From Hymenopellis radicata (taxonomy: Eukaryota; Basidiomycota; Agaricomycetes; Agaricales; Physalacriaceae): a stretch of DNA of 64,000 bases. The translations under genes and the position numbers were made by a program. The DNA is taken from positions 62,001 through 126,000 of the forward strand of contig JADNRX010000064.1 in assembly GCA_015501595.1 (NCBI GenBank). Reading direction: 5' to 3'. This document shows positions 33,678 through 46,884 of the stretch, piece by piece; position 1 is the first letter of the stretch; each line of letters starts with the position of its first letter. The notes beneath the pieces were generated by a model. The model was given only the letters and a program-made list of their open reading frames with translations. It searched no databases and had not been told where the DNA came from.

Positions 33678-36600
33678 TCAATCTACTTGCATATCACTAC
33701 TCTCCTGCCCACCCACATTCTTCTTCCGACGCTCAATCAAAAAGCTCTCAATCCGGTTCTTCAGCTCAGTATCTACACGCGCATAGTCAGCCCAACACAA
33801 AGAGACAACATAAAAGGGCGACGAACTCGGAATAACATCCTCGATGCTTAGAGGGACGCGGTTAAATGGATCTTTAGTATCCGAAAGCAGATGCGACTTG
33901 ATCGTCGACCGGTCGATGACCGCTCTCGAAGACGGAAGCGTAACGGGATCCCGCATGACAGTGAACATGAGAGGGTCTAGGGCACCACATGTCAATACTC
34001 GAATAGAAGACCTGTAGAGACACATACCTAAAAACTCGTCCGGCACATCTCCCAGCTCCTCCTCAGCATCCATCGACGCCTTCGCATCCTCCACCTTGAC
34101 CACGAATTGCCTCAACAACTCGAGCTCAGCCTCGACCTTGACGCCTCGCCGGATGGCAATCGCTTCAGCCGACGCAAACACCTCCTTGCTATAACTCCGA
34201 CCGTCATTCGCGACAGCTTGCACAAACTCATCCTGATCACTGAGGTTAATGAACACCTGTAAGATATCGCTAAGGAGTGTCTTCGGATTGAAGCGATACT
34301 TTTCCGCATTTCGCACGCGAAGCTCCTGGTACTTGGGCCCCACGAGCGCAACCAAGTTGTAATCAAGCATAGCAGCCAACCGATCAACGATTTCCGGCAT
34401 CATGAAAGGGGCCTTGGTTTCGGCAGTGAACACCTTCAGCAGTTCGACAGTAGACCGGCCAAGGCTGATGTATCCAGATGCATGTCGCTCTAATTGGCGT
34501 AAAGTCCCTTCTCGTTCTCGCCGATGTTCAGTCGACTGCGTATTCCATGATGGGTCGTCCATCTCGACCTGGATGTTGTGTATTTGCGTCAACTCTCCCA
34601 ACGACTCGTCCATGAGGTACGTGACATCGTTGATCATGAGATTGATGAAGCGAACGAATTGGTCAACGTTGCTGACGATAATATAAATTGGCGCGAATAT
34701 ATAGAAGCGTAGAACTCACAGGGCTGCGGCGTTCAGAGCCTCACGATGTGTTGGATTATCCCAAATGACTTTCAAGATAGCCGCAATACTTCGCCTGTGA
34801 TACGTTGGGTACGAAGAAAGAATCAGACTACAAAGAGTGTTTTACCTTGAATCTGGGGACACAAGCTCAATGAGTGCTCAAAAATACTCAGGAGAGACAA
34901 CATACTGAATTTGTCGTAGAATTGGGAGCTGGCACCAGTCTGTTCAACCTCTGTACATACAAACAAATCAGGGAGATCCCGGAGAACCAAAGGAGGTCGC
35001 CTCACCAATATAGAAATGCATCAAAGTTGGCATAAGATGTTTCAACGCCAGAGGATGCGAGTTAAGAAGGTATCCCAACAACCCGCCGTTTTTCTGACGA
35101 TTGTAGTCCCAGATACCCATGAACAACATCTAAGGCAAGGTTTGAAAACAAAGACGAAGACCAAATAGACTACGTACATCGTTGATCTTCGCCTTCAAGA
35201 ATGGATTTTTGATGTACCATGTTGACGAAAGGAATGTGAGTGCGAAGACCACCAACTCAGTCTTGCCCGACAGTTCAAATCTCTCAGGTGCATTTCTAGA
35301 TGAAGGCGGTCAGGGAACGTGTCACGTCAGATCTCCCGCAAGAAACTCACTGCACGATGAATAGATAGAACTCGATAACGTCTTCGATGATGTACTCAGG
35401 TAGGACCCTAAAGGCCATCGGGACTTCTTTCGATAACGGAAGTCTACACAGCATTATCAGTCACATTCATAGGAAAACGAGGGATCGCGTACTCGACTAG
35501 CGGAGTCGGGTGCTTCTTCTTCGGCTCAGCCTGTCGTATCAACCACGTCGAGAGAAAGTTGGTGAAGCCAATGTTCCGTGTCACAAACTCAGGATCTAAC
35601 AGCTGCGCTTGATAAGCAAATTGTGAGGACCGTATCTTGGCCATCTCCATCTATGTCATTCCAAGCGCGTTAGCATATAAGCTGGCACGGTACGAACAAT
35701 CGAGCCCACCTTCACGGTATTGATAGCAGCTTCGCGTCGCGCTTGAAGAGGACCCTACTCGTTGAGATCAGTGTGCGAACAATGAGCAGTAAAACGCAGT
35801 CAAATACCCCCATCCACGAGCCATCTCCGTTAAGATAGTCCAAATGGCGTTGTATGTCGTCGAGATGCTTTGCAGTTTCGCCCAAGTGATGTATCGTGCG
35901 CTGGTACCCATAATGACCCATAGCGATGGTAAGGTAGAAGATATCAGAAATGAAGTTGGGCGGCGGCGCTACATGACAGTCCAAAATTAGCAGCGAACAT
36001 TTAACAAGAGGGCGACTGACCACCAGGTGCGGATTTGTTCTCTTCAGCCCATTCATTGGCTTCCTTGCTATCAGCTTTGATTCTTGTTTCGTCATTCAGG
36101 TCGACGCGACTCGAGCGTGCATAGTAATACGGATCAATTCGATCCATCTAGAACGCAATGTTCAGACGGGCAAGATCTCTTGGAGATGCGCTCGTACCTT
36201 CGTATAGTTGGCGTCCATGAAGGGTTCCGCAAATTGAAGCAAAACCGCTGACAGGTTGAATAAAAAACTGTCAGTGGCAACCGTAGCAGGGTCAACCTTG
36301 AAGAAGACTGTATAAGGACGACATACAGCACCAACAAAAAATAAGAACACGAACCTGCATGCCTGTACGCTTCACATTGAGCTTTATAACCCTAGCGAAA
36401 TAGTCCAACACTGGTTCTCGCGATTGCGGAGAGGCTCTAACCAGCGTATTGAATATCCCATACAGTGACGACTAGCGAGCAGTAAAAACAATGCAACTAA
36501 ATGAACAAAAGAACACGATATACCTGCAGACTTTTGAGAGTTCCACGAAGACTAGAATAGGATGATTCAATGTCGTTTCTTGACCGTTTCTCGGGTTCAG

Positions 36601-38007
36601 AGAAATACGACTTGGCAATGCCAGGCCACTCCCTAGGGAAAACGCCCAGACGACATAATGGTCCCATTAGCGACGTTATCTCGAAATTGTAGGCAGTCGC
36701 AGCGGGGGGATTCCAGTCCTCCATTTTCGTGATCATGATAGCGATAGGCTTAACCGAAACCAGAGCTTCCAAGCCGCCAATTACGCTGCGCCAGCTAGAA
36801 TCCCCGCCACCCAAGCCTTCTGGTCGAAACAAAGACGGATGGAAGAGGAGCTGGCGGACGACAGGACCCAAGACGCCCTCCAGCTCATCGTCTGGTTCGA
36901 AACGACGCGCAATGTCCTGGAGGAACTGATCAACGTCAGTTGGACCGAGTCTGTTGGAGGAGGTGGAAGGGCCTGAAAGCAGAGGTGCTGAGAAAGCCGA
37001 GATGGACAAGAGTGGTTCGACCAGTTCAGCTGCTCCAAGAGGACGGCTGACCGTGGGCTGCGGGAACATTTCTGGCTCTTGGAGCGTCAATCCGGCATAG
37101 CTGACGATGAGATCCCGAACTTTTTCGAGCTTCGCTGCAGCGTTTTGTGCGTCTTGGGGGAAATATCCCTAGTCCGATTGAGAACGCGACATAGGTGAAG
37201 TAAGGCCGTACACACCTTTTTGAAGAGGGCGTTTCTCGTCGAGTTCAATCGCTTCCAGCATTCTACCAGGTATTCGAAAACAGTCTGTTCGGCTGGAAGA
37301 CATGCCACGACTGCCATGTACTCTACATCATCTCTGGATAAGATGAGTAAAGGGATAAAAGTACAATTAAGCAGAAGACTGACAGCATTCCATTGGGGTC
37401 AATCTCCAAACGAGAAATGAGTAGTCGATCCGTTAATGTCTCGTCAATAGATTTGACTAGCAAACGTTAGACAAAATGCTTGAGCAGACATCAAGTACGC
37501 ACCGTTGATCCCTTCAGATGCCAATTCCTCTGCTAAACCCTTCAACCATACAAGCTCGTAGCCACTCTCTTCTGCCTTGGATTTCTATGAATAATCAGCC
37601 AAATAATTTGTCGAGTGTCTCCTCAACAAACCTCTAACGTCACAGAAAGTATCCGGCAGACACTGTCGTGTGTCCATACGGGAAGATCCAGTTTGATAAG
37701 CGCCTTCTTCTTTTGCGGTATGGGTGTTGAAGGCAGGGCAGGTGATGGCGGGGTGGCGATTATAGGTTTCCTAACCGGAGGACGTGTCGACGTGGCAGGC
37801 TTCGGCGCGGGCGCCTGTACGGGCGTCGCGCTCGACGATGTCGCCGCTGATGATGCTTCGCTGGTCGACGCTGATGTTGTCTGGAGTCGCTGCAACCTCC
37901 GCATGCGAATCTGCGGTGATTTCGAGATTAACGTTGGGAAATAATGGCATATTTATTTTACCACTCACGCGGTCGGCGTCGTCTTGTGGGGTTGTCAGCT
38001 CGCTCAT
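33678..38007 (-). CDS. UFD2: UFD2-type ubiquitin chain elongation factor E4 (U-box)
   Basis: The start ATG at 38007 ([13 protein letters not shown]) is followed by an intron and the family-typical RMRRLQRLQ, then a Pro/Ala/Ser linker and [20 protein letters not shown]. Some 12 exons give the long helical core (e.g. LGDVPDEFL). The C-terminal U-box reads [49 protein letters not shown], with introns before DPLMF and within IPN. The tail ends SSDMQVD. UFD2/UBE4 binds Cdc48 and extends ubiquitin chains on substrates bound for the proteasome. I found no broken frame in the exons checked. The last ~30 codons are the piece duplicated beside copies A and B of the RRM-like family. Confidence 0.92.
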
Positions 38008-38308
38008 TCTGCCTGCAGGAGAAAGGGAGGACAAATGGATGGTGACGGATGGAGGTCAAGCAATGGTAAATGCCGAGAGCCGAGAGCGTCGCACTCTGCA
38101 CTCGACGTCGATGTCCAAAGTCTAACTCGGCCAAGTCGCGCTCAACAAGGCAATAGAAAGGTACGTTCCTTGCCCGCAGAAATCCGTGTTATTGACTTGG
38201 ACCGTCAAAGCAAAAACGCGTGTATAAATCTGAATAAGGCTACATCTTTCCTCCTATAAAATTACAATACATTACAGATAAAGTACAATGGTGGGCAATC
38301 CACATCCC

Positions 38309-39214
38309 TCACCGCTGCCTGGGATCTAGGCAGATCTTCCAAATATTGGGGTCTGATTCAGTGGGCACAAGACCAAGGAACCTGGTGTTGCGGGACAAAA
38401 AATCTATCCTCCTCGGTCCTCGCTGCTTCTCCCTCTCTCCCATATTCTGCACGCGTCTACTGAACGCCGCCTGTATACTCCGAGCCTTGGCCTCCCCGTA
38501 AAAATTGGCCTCAGTCTCTGTCACCGGCATCCGCAACGCGCTATACAGACTAGCCACAACGTCCTGCACGGTCACCTCGAGATCCATCGCAGGCATCTCA
38601 ACGTGCACCTTCCAGGGCAGTCTACTTGACTGCAGGATCATCGTCGCCCGAGGCGGTGTTACGGCTGGTTCCAGCGGTAGCGACGCGATAATGTGTTCCA
38701 TATTGATGTCTGTCAGATCCACATCAACCCCCCCGTACGACAGCGCCGAATGGAGATTTATCGTCAAAGGCTCTGTCTGCTGCGCTTGGGCGTCGTCCAC
38801 CTGGGGCAGTGCAATAGGCCTGAGGTTGGGCGTTGGAGGAACCTCTAGGGGTGTGTAGGACGATGTCGACGAGGCGCTGCCGGCGCGATCGTGTGAAGGC
38901 ACGAAACTCGGCTGTGCGCTCTGTATCGGCGACATGGGCGATACGCGTCGCTGCATGTAATCGCGCACCGGACTAGCAGGCAGACCAGTGGGGACATACA
39001 CTGGGGACGGCGTGTCATTTAACGAGCGCGAGTTGTAAACTTGAGTCGACGGCGGTGACGGCTGAACTGGAACGGGGAATGTGAACGGATTCGTCCTCGT
39101 CGTCACTGGCGATGACGCCGAGTCTGAATCGTAATTGTAATACGACTCGTTCGGCGAGTCCGCAAAACGGACGGCTTTGCGTGGTTTGGGTGAGGAATTA
39201 GTCGGCGACGACAT
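38309..39214 (-). CDS. DUF6699 domain protein
   Basis: A single-exon frame of 301 residues from ATG 39214 (MSSPTNSSPKPRKAVRFADS). The first ~170 residues are Ser/Pro-rich and disordered. From about residue 190 comes a compact domain with PWKVHVEMPAMDLEVTVQDVV, SLYSALRMPVTETE, IQAAFSRRV and RIDFLSRNTRFLGL. This order (PW, VTVxDVL, basic helix, RxDFL, FxGL) is that of DUF6699, common and expanded in Agaricomycetes, with no known function. The ATG lies 1.2 kb upstream of the UFD2 start, in the same direction. Confidence 0.8.
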   Translation of the reverse strand: MSSPTNSSPKPRKAVRFADSPNESYYNYDSDSASSPVTTRTNPFTFPVPVQPSPPSTQVYNSRSLNDTPSPVYVPTGLPASPVRDYMQRRVSPMSPIQSAQPSFVPSHDRAGSASSTSSYTPLEVPPTPNLRPIALPQVDDAQAQQTEPLTINLHSALSYGGVDVDLTDINMEHIIASLPLEPAVTPPRATMILQSSRLPWKVHVEMPAMDLEVTVQDVVASLYSALRMPVTETEANFYGEAKARSIQAAFSRRVQNMGEREKQRGPRRIDFLSRNTRFLGLVPTESDPNIWKICLDPRQR

Positions 39215-39287
39215 ATTTGCCTACTAGAAGGTCAGATCCTACTTGTCTTCACGCGAAGAAACACTCACGTCTCTATGCAGAGGAAAC

Positions 39288-39635
39288 TCAAAGCGCGTCT
39301 ACTGGGGGCGGTATGAAAAAACGAGGCATGGCATACGCATATTTAAGAAGCATGATGACTTCACGAGACTGCTGTAAATGGCGATTCCCGAGCGTCTTCT
39401 TGGATATGTGGTCGAGTGACTCACCGTGATGCTGCACAGGTAACATTGCACCCTTGCGCAGGGTCTGTTCCGAAACAGCTTTGGCCCGCCGCCTGCACCG
39501 CCCCATGTCATCGTCATCCGCATCACGACCTTTGATGGAATACGCCCTGCGCCCCAGGGCATTTGTGGCACTCATCCGTCCTTGCCCTAGTACCTGTGGA
39601 AATGTTAAATCCACCGCTCGTTGTCGAGACCACAT
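39288..39635 (-). CDS. Uncertain small protein
   Basis: A 115-residue open frame from an ATG (MWSRQRAVDLTFPQ), with a GT at the end of that segment and an acceptor-like CAAAG before GRDADDDDMG, so it may be two exons. It is basic, with no domain. It is listed only because the frame has an ATG, a plausible splice pair and no overlap with another gene. Confidence 0.25.
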   Translation of the reverse strand: MWSRQRAVDLTFPQVLGQGRMSATNALGRRAYSIKGRDADDDDMGRCRRRAKAVSEQTLRKGAMLPVQHHGESLDHISKKTLGNRHLQQSREVIMLLKYAYAMPRFFIPPPVDAL

Positions 39636-40000
39636 CGTGATCTGTCCGCTTCAGGAATCCTCAGCTGTTGAGGCGGTCCCGGTACTCTCGGTTCCTTCGG
39701 TCCTCTGAATATTAATCCATTTGGTGAATGTTCGACTCGCATATTCCACGCTTTGTTGTATTCGTTTTCTGAATATCTTTACTCGGGAACAATTGAATGG
39801 TACTTCTGCTAATCTATACTTTTGCTGTCGTCGGATTGACGCTGCAGTCCGTAAGATGATGCTTCATTGATACTTTGATGGGGGATCATAGCACTGACCG
39901 TATTCAGTCGCGTCGGAATTTTCGGAATCGATACGTGATTTGCCCGCAAATCAGACCCGTTTTACCCTACAGTACAAACCACATGGATCTCTTTAATATC
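39636..40000. other. Intergenic; no gene seen
   Basis: 3' flank of the aldehyde dehydrogenase gene. Nothing structured is visible. Confidence 0.4.
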
Positions 40001-42381
40001 TCACTGCATTTTATGGTGCAAATTGATGTTGATGGACTTGACATTGGTGTAGCTGGCGATGCGTAGTAGGTGAGCAAGCGGCGTCTGATGGAGGTAGCCA
40101 AGGAGATTTCAAGTACTGACTTTTGCAGTGCGTATTCGCTGAATTCCCGCCCAAACCCGGACTTTTTGAATCCACCAAAAGGCATGTTCGCATGGATGGC
40201 GTTGTAGCAGTTCACCTGTGCAGGGTGGGTGAAACGGAGGTCTCAGCGACGGTCAGCGATGCGTACCCATACTGTGCCTGCCTTGAGCCGATTCGCGGTA
40301 TCGATGGCTCGCGTAACGTCCCGAGTGAATACCGCAGCCGCCAACCCGTAGACTAGCCTCAGCCTGTTGTCAGAAAATGCAAAATGACTGTGGCGTCGCG
40401 ATGAAACGCACAGGTGTCGTTGGCCTGACGGACGATATCTACAAACCCCGAAGGAGTCAGCATTAAGCGCCCTTTAATGAACGCGGCCCTACGTACCCGC
40501 TTCGTCTTCGAACTTGATGATACAGCTTATTGGGCCAAATATCTCTTCTTGGACAATGTCCATGTCGGGGCTCGTGTTAGTGAATATCGTCGGCTCCACA
40601 AAATACCCCGTAGAATCATGCCGGCTCCCACCGAGGTGAAGCGTAGCGCCCTGCTGCTTCCCCAGGTCAATATAGTGCATTAGACGCTGTCAATGAGGCA
40701 CGATCAGTCATCAAGACTCCTAAGGCTCTGCAGAGAAGCCAAACCTACATTGTACTGTACCTCAGAGACCTGAGGCCCCTGGAACGAATCTGCGCCAAAA
40801 GGATCCCCGAGTTTGATACCTTTACTCTTCTCGGTGAACTTTGCAAGGAATTCGTCGTAAACCCCAGATTGGACAAAGACACGGGACCCAGCACAGCACG
40901 CTTGCCCGTGATTCCAGCTGAGAACACTTTCGCATCAGGCCAAAGCCCCGGATAGGGTGAATGAACTTACTTACTATATGCCAAAGAAACTCCAGTTGAT
41001 GGCTTGCTCCAGATCTGCATCGTTGAAGATGATATTCGGACTCTTGCCTCCAAGCTCGAGCGTGACTTTCTTGAGATTGCTCTTCCCGGCCGCCACCAAG
41101 ATCTTGTGTCCAGTCGCTATACTTCCTGTAAACGCCACCTTTTCGATCTTCATGTGGTGCGATATCGCCTCGCCCACCGTAGTGCCATACCCGGTCAGCA
41201 CATTAACGACGCCTAGTATGTAAATGGGGTAAGCACCGCCGCCGCCCCGTCCGCGAGATTTTTGCTGACCTGGAGGAAAGCCGGCTTCCTGAAGAAGCGT
41301 ACACATCCGCAAAGCCGATAGTGGGGTGAATTCAGACGTTCTAATGAGAACATCAACAGGTATACTCTGTAGTTGGAAAATGCACAGACTTCATGACAAT
41401 GGTATTACCGGTGGCGAGGGCTGTGTGAGGAGCATTAAACTGGGCCCAGGATAGTAGAAGACATCCAGACCTGGGCCCAACTTCATCACCATCATGAGAA
41501 CTATGATACTTGTCTCGGTAAATCGCCAATAACGTTTGGTAAGCATACGTACTCGGAAAGTTCCCTGTAGTCGAGAATTATTCAGGAGTTCAACAGCACT
41601 TATTGTGCATGCTTACATGGAATGATTTGACCCTACACAGCATGTAGCTCAGCTCAGAAAGGTCGAGATGAACACGAAAACGCACGACGACCCCGATTGG
41701 TTCATGTCTCGTATACGTCAAGCGCCCTTCGTCCGTCTATGCTTCAGGTTGAGGACAGCTAGTTGAAAACACAGCAAGAAGGAACAAACCTCGATAACTT
41801 GTCCACTAATCTTATCCGCCCATCCGGCGTAATACTTGATGACATCAATGGACAGCGGAAGATCCGCGTTTTGTGCCCATCTGTACGTTTTGCCTGGTCC
41901 GGGGCCGTAAGACAAACATCGACGAAAGACCAGTAACTGCCACCATTATCAAGAGCCTCAATGGCGCAGAGCTCATCTCTGTGTTTGACCATCAAGGCGG
42001 CGAGATTGTTCAGGAGCTCGGCGCGTTTGAATCCAGGAGCATTGAGTCCCCACGTCGTCTCGAAAGCCTTCTGAGCATAGTCGACGGCGGTGTCAACATC
42101 TTTCGCAGTAGCCTCAGAGACTTGAGTTATGAGCGACGTATCGGCTGAGCGTGAAGTTCAGGAATCGTTCTACATTTCTCGTCGAATGGTAATAGTACCT
42201 GGATTCAAGACGCTGTAGTAGTCAAAATTAGTATGCTATCACGAATGATCAAAGCAACACACTCAATCATTCCTCCATCCGAACCATCGACGAATTCTCC
42301 GTTGATGAAGATACCGGTAGGAAAAGAGGTCTTCCCTTTGTAAACGGGAGTATCGAACTCGTGAGTGAAAGTCTGAGGCAT
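40001..42381 (-). CDS. NAD(P)-dependent aldehyde dehydrogenase
   Basis: Start ATG 42381 ([17 protein letters not shown]). Exons in order: [55 protein letters not shown] and AGWADKI; KLGP spliced to [27 protein letters not shown] with VAFTGS (cofactor site); [12 protein letters not shown] (general base Glu); [15 protein letters not shown] (catalytic Cys); [51 protein letters not shown]; and a short last exon ending NLHHKMQ. This is a full-length ALDH superfamily member of about 500 residues with ~14 short introns. It oxidises aldehydes to acids; with no targeting peptide seen it is probably cytosolic. The exact substrate cannot be read from the sequence. Confidence 0.92.
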
Positions 42382-43250
42382 CGGGAGGATGTGCGGCTAC
42401 TTGGGGAGCTTGACAGCTGTAAGGAAACCTTGAACGAGGAAGTGGGGGTTTTAAAGGCTGCCAAGGATTCGGAATAGAAGCAAGTCCGGGTGTCAGTCAA
42501 TGAAGGTCTGGTGATCAAACTTTCAATCGAGTAAAGAGCGCTGGGAAACCTCGGTATAGAACGCTTGACGTGGTTTTTAGCGCGAATCCTCTGCGCAGTA
42601 TTGCTGCGATAACGAATACAGAACTGTTGGATATCTGCAGTCTGATGATCTATTCGTGACACATTAATAACAATGGTTGAACCGAATACAACGTGAGAGG
42701 CCTACGGTGGTCGATAACCTGACGCGCTCGCAGCTAGTGCCCTTCTACGACTTACAAGTCGGGACAAAGGAGACAAGTCACAGACAATGAACAGATACCT
42801 GGCAAAGCGGGTACAATCGAGGATTTTGGTAACATAGAATGTGTTGGAGTTCCATGGGCGCCACAGCATGTAATAGAACCACAGAAAGACACGATTATGA
42901 CGGATCAAGCCTAAGAAGATTGCGCTACCGACTTGTGCCGGATCAAACAACGCTGGATGGACACCTTGGATTCGGAGAAAGGCAGAACGAATCAGTCCAA
43001 GGCATGCGTTATTATGGAACTCCATAGTCATTGGTGAAAGTAAAGCACACAGAACAAGAGAGTGGCAGGATAAGCGGCGAGAGACGCAGTGTCAATGAAA
43101 CACGAACCGTGAATTTGATTCTAGAAGTGACCAGTCCGGGTCTACCGGCAAGAGGTGCCCCAACAATACTGTACAGCCACCAGACGTCACGTTCTCTTTC
43201 ACCACATTCCCGTCGACTGAATTGCGCAATTTCTTTCAAGAAGCGCGTCG
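42382..43250. other. Divergent upstream region of ALDH and F-box B1
   Basis: No supported frame. The last 100 bp before B1 (CACCAGACGTCACGTTCTC) recur upstream of B2 and B3 in variant form (CACCAAACGTCACTTCCTC; CACAAAGTCGCTTGTC), so the family B upstream regions were duplicated with the genes. Confidence 0.5.
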
Positions 43251-44693
43251 ATGCAAGCGTAAATGGCCCATTCATGCTCGGATCGTCGTCTTCAGCGATA
43301 TGTCGCGTGCCCGCCGAGATTTGGGCGGAAATCTTCGTCTTTGCCCAGATAATGCCTGCCGATAGCTGGTATACCCTAGGGCTAGCCGACACCCTTCACC
43401 ATCCTCGACAGCTCCCATGGAATGCTTCTTATGTCTGTTCCCTGTGGCGTGAAACAGCAGTTTCGCACTCCCGATTGTGGTCTTACTCTCCTATCCTTCT
43501 CGAGCGCGAATGCTTGAGCCTGAAGGACCCTGTCGCGCTGTTGGAATTGGTCTTGGCGCGTTCATCGCGCCCGCGGGGAATTCATTTCTTCAAAGCGACC
43601 GGCCTCTTTGACAACGATCCTCTCCCAGTTGTACGCGCCCTCCTGCAGGTGTTGATTAACCATTCCACCGTTTGGGAGTGGCTTCGCATTCGAGTGCACT
43701 CATCGTTCGCAGAGTTGCTCTCGCAGCTTCATGGGAAACTTCCATTGCTAGAAAGGCTTGACGTCCAGTACGATGGGAACACGCCGAGAATCCAAGGCTT
43801 CGAAGTATGCCCGCGTCTTGACAAAGTGACACTCGCTGGTGGGGGGCTTTTGAGACTGCCTCGCAATTTCCCTGGTCTCAGCTCACCTACTTCTCTGATG
43901 CACGCACCTTGATTGACGAAGTGGCTCCATTCGAGGATGGATATTACACAACCATCGTAGCCGCCGCATCAAATCTGCAGAGTTTGCACACGAAGTGCAT
44001 ATCGCTCAGAATTCCCAGCAGTCGAGTTCATCATAACACCCTCAAAGAGATACAGCTCCGTGATGTTTCTCTTCTTTCTTTCTTTTCCTTTCCGTCGTTG
44101 GAGCGCTTGACCATGGCGCAACACCCTCCGGCACTACTCTCCATACACCTCAGGACGATATTTGCTTCACTATAAGCGCCTTCATAGCGGCATCGCGTAA
44201 CTGTTCTCGCCTGACATCACTCTCCTTAACGGATACAGTCCCTGATAGATTTTTTGACATGGTGCTGGAGGCATTGCCGCAATTAACGCAACTTGTGCTG
44301 ACGTTCTGGGAGTGGGAAGAACGTACACTGGCTATGACAGAGGGGTTCTTCGTGGAGTTGACGGCAGTGGATGCCAACTCGCGTGACTTTTATCTCGTTC
44401 CGTCACTCGCGTCGCTTAGCATCTGGTTCAATCCGTGTCCGGAAGCGCCTGATGTCACTCGCATTGTGGCTGGCATGCCGGTTCGTGATATGCTGGACGA
44501 CCGTTACCAGCGATCGCCCCTTCAATCCGTTTGCCTCGCCATCTCAGGTGACTCTATCGAAGTATCAGATGAGGTTGTCAGCTATTATAGAGGGCTGAAG
44601 AGGCGCGGATTGGCCATTCAGGTCAATGTTGTTTCACTGCCAGAAGAAGCTGAGTTCTTCATCACTAGAGATATTTTAGGTGGAGGCCTGTAG
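43251..44693 (+). CDS. F-box protein, family B copy 1 (frameshifted)
   Basis: The F-box reads SSAICRVPAEIWAEIFVFAQI, followed by the family-typical PWNASYVCSLWRETAVSHS and CLSLKDPVALLELVL. A LRR-like body follows to DILGGGL. Two breaks are each explained by one missing base: the run of six G at 43841 (seven gives GAFETASQFPWSQ as in B2/B3) and C at 44119 (two give MAPTPSG). The start is taken at ATG 43251, which is in frame only if one more G is restored; a fallback start is the Met at 43274. It is probably an SCF substrate receptor. The tandem copies B2 and B3 follow within 2.4 kb. Confidence 0.65.
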
Positions 44694-45098
44694 TCTGTAG
44701 GGAATTCAGAATGCCTAGAATTAGTCGCCACCTTTTATTCCTTTCCCCGTTGTCCTGTAAATGCTCGAAATTTTCTCAAAGCAGATCAATGTATGACGGA
44801 TGGCAAGTCAATACGCGCATTGAGTCAAGAGAAATCGTGAACCAGCCGCTAGCAGGAAGCTACGTCAGCCTTGGGTCGTTCTTGCAGATCAGAGTGGTTA
44901 AGAGTCTACTGGGCATCCTCCTTTTTTCGGATGAAGTGTCGAGCTCTCGAGCTAGTCAAATTCAGTTCTTGAAAGCTTGGACCGAGTCTGGTACAACAGA
45001 CCGAAACGGGATTGTACAGCCACCAAACGTCACTTCCTCTTTCACATAACGACGCTCGCCTCGACTGGAACGCGTGCTTACAGGCGACAAGCGCGTCG

Positions 45099-46561
45099 AT
45101 GACCGATGAAGTCGGTCCATTCCTGCTCGGGTCGTCTTGTTCCGCGATATGCCGCGTCCCCGTAGAAATTTGGGCAGAAATTTTCGTCTTCGTCAAGATG
45201 ATTGATGTGGCCCACATATCTATTCTCTACCACCCTCGACAGGCCCCGTGGAACCTATCGTATGTCTGTTCCATGTGGCGACAAATAGCGGTCTCGCACT
45301 CCCGATTGTGGTCTTACCATCCTCTCTTCCTCGAGCGCGAATGCTTGAGTCTGAAAGACCCTGTCTCGCTGCTGAAATTGGTCTTGACGCGCTCGTTGCG
45401 GCCGCGAGGAATTTATTTCTTCGAAGACAATAGCTTCGCCGACAACAATCCTCCCCCGTCGTGCGGTCCCTTCTGCAAGTGTTGATAGACCACTCCACCT
45501 GCTGGAAGTGGATTCGCATTCGGGTGCACTCGTCATACGCAGATCTGCTCTCGCAGGTTCACGGAAAACTCCCATTGCTCGCCAAGCTTTATGTTCTGTA
45601 TGACGAGAACACGGCGAGAATAGAAGGCTTCGAAATATGCCCTCGTCTCGTCAGTCTGACGCTGGCTGGTGGAGGTGCTTTCGAGACCACTTCGGAGTTT
45701 GCGTGGTCTCAACTTACAGAGTTCATTGATCAACGCAATTTGCCAGAAGGAAATGCTTCCCTCGAAGGCGAATATTACGCAAGCATCATAGCTGCCGCAC
45801 CAAACCTCCAGAGGTTCGACGCAGACTGCGTACCGCTCATAACTCCCAGCACCCGCGTTCATCATAACGATCTCAAAGAGATATCTATTTGTGATGTATC
45901 TCTTCTCTCGTTCTTTTCCTTCCCGTCATTGAAGCGTTTGGACATCAGCCCACCTTCCTACGACATATCCACAGTTGCTACAAGCCAAGACGATATCAGC
46001 ATGGTTATACACACCTTTTTGACCGAGTCGCGTGGTTGTTCCCATCTGAGATCCCTCTCAGTGGCTGATACAATCCCTGATGCCAATTTTTACGCTGTCC
46101 TGGCGGCCTTACCGCAATTAGCGGAGCTTCAGCTGTCATTTTTCGAATGGGAAGAACATACACTATCCACGACGGAGGAATTCCTCTTGTCTTTGACAAG
46201 ATATGTGAATATCAACGCCGACGATCAAGCTCCAGTCTCGCATAGCTATGATCTTCTCCCATCGCTAACGACGTTCGGCCTTCTGTTTAATCACTGTTCG
46301 GGTGCACCTGATCTTACTCGTATCGTGGCTGGTGCACCCTTTCAGGAGATGCTGCAGGAGCGTTACGGATTCGCTCGTCAACGATCCGTCCTTCAATCCG
46401 TTTACTTCTTGCTCTCAGGCAACCCTATTGAAGTGTCTAGGGAAGTTGTTAACAATTACAATGGGTTGAGGAGTCTTGGGTTGGACATCCTGGCTATGAA
46501 TATCGTATACACAGACGGCTCTCCGTTCGGTACCCCGAGAGATATTTTGTCGGCAAAATAA
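45099..46561 (+). CDS. F-box protein, family B copy 2 (one frameshift)
   Basis: Start ATG 45099 (MTDEVGPFLLGSSCSA), F-box AICRVPVEIWAEIFVFVKM, then PWNLSYVCSMWRQIAVSHS. After NNPPP the frame is lost at the C run 45453-45457. Six C instead of five restores PPPVVRSLLQVLIDHS, and the frame stays open to 46561 with LSFFSFPSLKRL and DILSAK at the end. About 487 residues. It has the same architecture and probable SCF role as B3. Confidence 0.75.
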
Positions 46562-46884
46562 GAGTATCCAGGGGGGCAAATTTTACATATTTCCCGCTAG
46601 TGGGTAGCATAGTACTGTACAGCGACCAACGTTACCACTTCTCTTTTCTACACCATCGGCGTCCTTAATCTCAAACATGCATCTATGGCTGATCCATATC
46701 CCAACGACTTTTGTACTGCTGAATTCCGTCAAGTCTGAATCTAGATGACAATTTTGGAGACTGCAGGGAGGCTTGGTAGTTGCGCCCTATGCTCGAAATT
46801 TTGTGTTGTACATTTGTTTCGTAAACCATGTGGACGTCAAGTGGAGCTTCAAGCTTCAAGCTTCAAGTTGAATAAGCCGGTGGC

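Noticed and set aside
42267..42662. 131-residue minus-strand frame overlapping the ALDH start
   Set aside because: It runs in another frame through the first ALDH exon. The ALDH frame has the family match and the ATG.
46847..46868. AGCTTCA repeated three times as a regulatory array
   Set aside because: Only three short units, not repeated in the other copy of the inverted repeat, so probably simple slippage.
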